NCBI RefSeq assembly: GCF_003206715.1
Contig: NZ_PZJU01000032.1
Coordinates: 20,468-84,467, forward strand
Origin: Salinicola peritrichatus
GTDB lineage: Bacteria > Pseudomonadota > Gammaproteobacteria > Pseudomonadales > Halomonadaceae
Length of the DNA stretch: 64,000 nucleotides
Direction of reading: 5' to 3'
The translations under genes were made by a program, and so were the position numbers. Shown piece by piece: positions 63,798-64,000 of this stretch. The notes beneath the pieces were generated by a model. It saw nothing but the letters and a program-made list of their open reading frames with translations, searched no databases and was not told the origin of the DNA. How positions within the stretch are numbered: position 1 is the stretch's first letter; every line of letters begins with the position of its first letter.

Positions 63798-64000
63798 CTA
63801 TTGAAGGGTGCTCGGTCCGCCGACGGATTTCTTTAGCACCTCGGCGTAGACTTCCAGTGGGGTTCGCCAGTCCAGCGTCTGGCGAGGCCGTGTGTTCAGT
63901 GAGTCGGCGATCTCGTCGAGCTCTTCCTGACTGTAAACGGAGAGGTCCGTTCCCTTTGGCAGATACTGCCGCAACAGCCCGTTGATGTTCTCGTTGGAGC
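63798..64000 (-). CDS. IS30-family transposase, C-terminal part (cut by the window edge)
   Basis: On the minus strand the last 67 codons read [20 protein letters not shown], then [20 protein letters not shown], ending GGPSTLQ. This is the conserved end of IS30 DDE transposases (the catalytic Glu lies in or just before [11 protein letters not shown]). The gene continues beyond 64000. It indicates an IS copy upstream of the lamB/malM operon. Confidence 0.88.
   Translation of the reverse strand, partial: SNENINGLLRQYLPKGTDLSVYSQEELDEIADSLNTRPRQTLDWRTPLEVYAEVLKKSVGGPSTLQ

Overview
The window looks like chromosomal DNA of a GC-rich, aerobic, metabolically versatile gammaproteobacterium. Gene order yicC-rph-crc-pyrE is the Pseudomonas-type arrangement. 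The many sugar-acid and amino-acid catabolic genes and acidic proteins fit the Halomonadaceae (Halomonas, Salinicola, Chromohalobacter) best. This placement is an inference from gene content; no 16S rRNA gene is present.

Layout. 1-3.2 kb: 3' end of an SDR oxidoreductase gene and a membrane PQQ dehydrogenase. 3.4-14.8 kb: a catabolic/uptake block probably for hydroxyproline (proline-racemase-family epimerase, GntR regulator, complete LIV-type ABC transporter, DapA-family enzyme with its own GntR regulator), interrupted by an MFS gene and pyrC. 14.9-21.4 kb: phosphatase, a broken ferric-type ABC transporter, 2-hydroxyacid dehydrogenase, MocR regulator, alanyl-tRNA editing protein, LysE exporter. 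21.4-24.5 kb: ECF sigma/anti-sigma pair divergent from a catalase-like peroxidase and cytochrome b561. 24.5-29.3 kb: DUF924 protein, glutaredoxin 2, a frameshifted MFS gene, RcnB-like protein, inositol-phosphatase-like protein, PIN/Phd toxin-antitoxin. 29.4-40 kb: mostly core genes (yicC, rph, crc, pyrE, trmL, rep, cysE, thiM), plus a HepT/MntA pair.

40.1-47.3 kb is an accessory region beginning at a tRNA-Arg(CCG) gene. It holds remnants of an integrative, P4-like element: a possible integrase tail, an Ogr/Delta zinc-finger gene split by a small transposable element, a DUF927 fragment, and a CI-like repressor with three operators. It also has a fosA gene with one nonsense mutation, an intact AraC/alpha-beta hydrolase pair and AT-rich debris. 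47.3-51.2 kb: nsrR/hmp nitric-oxide defence, a deleted class A beta-lactamase, and small and secreted proteins. 51.2-60.1 kb: a C4 sugar-acid (D-erythronate/L-threonate) pathway otnI-otnC-otnK-ltnD with regulator, divergent denD, a GntP permease interrupted by two copies of one 265-bp element, and a rhamnonate-dehydratase-like enzyme. 60.2-64 kb: cytochrome b561, malM, a frameshifted lamB, and the end of an IS30-family transposase.

The most notable patterns are: (i) two families of small terminal-inverted-repeat elements, with insertions whose removal restores reading frames (ogr-like gene and gntP); (ii) paired operators that connect regulators to targets (GTATA-N3-TATAC at the epimerase and transporter; GGAAT-N16-CGTC on both sides of the ECF locus; GTACT-N3-AGTAC at the repressor; a 12-5-12 palindrome between nsrR and hmp); (iii) several genes broken by single or few events (fosA, lamB, an MFS gene, a beta-lactamase, an ABC permease), which suggests ongoing loss of accessory functions or, for the single-base cases, possible sequence errors.
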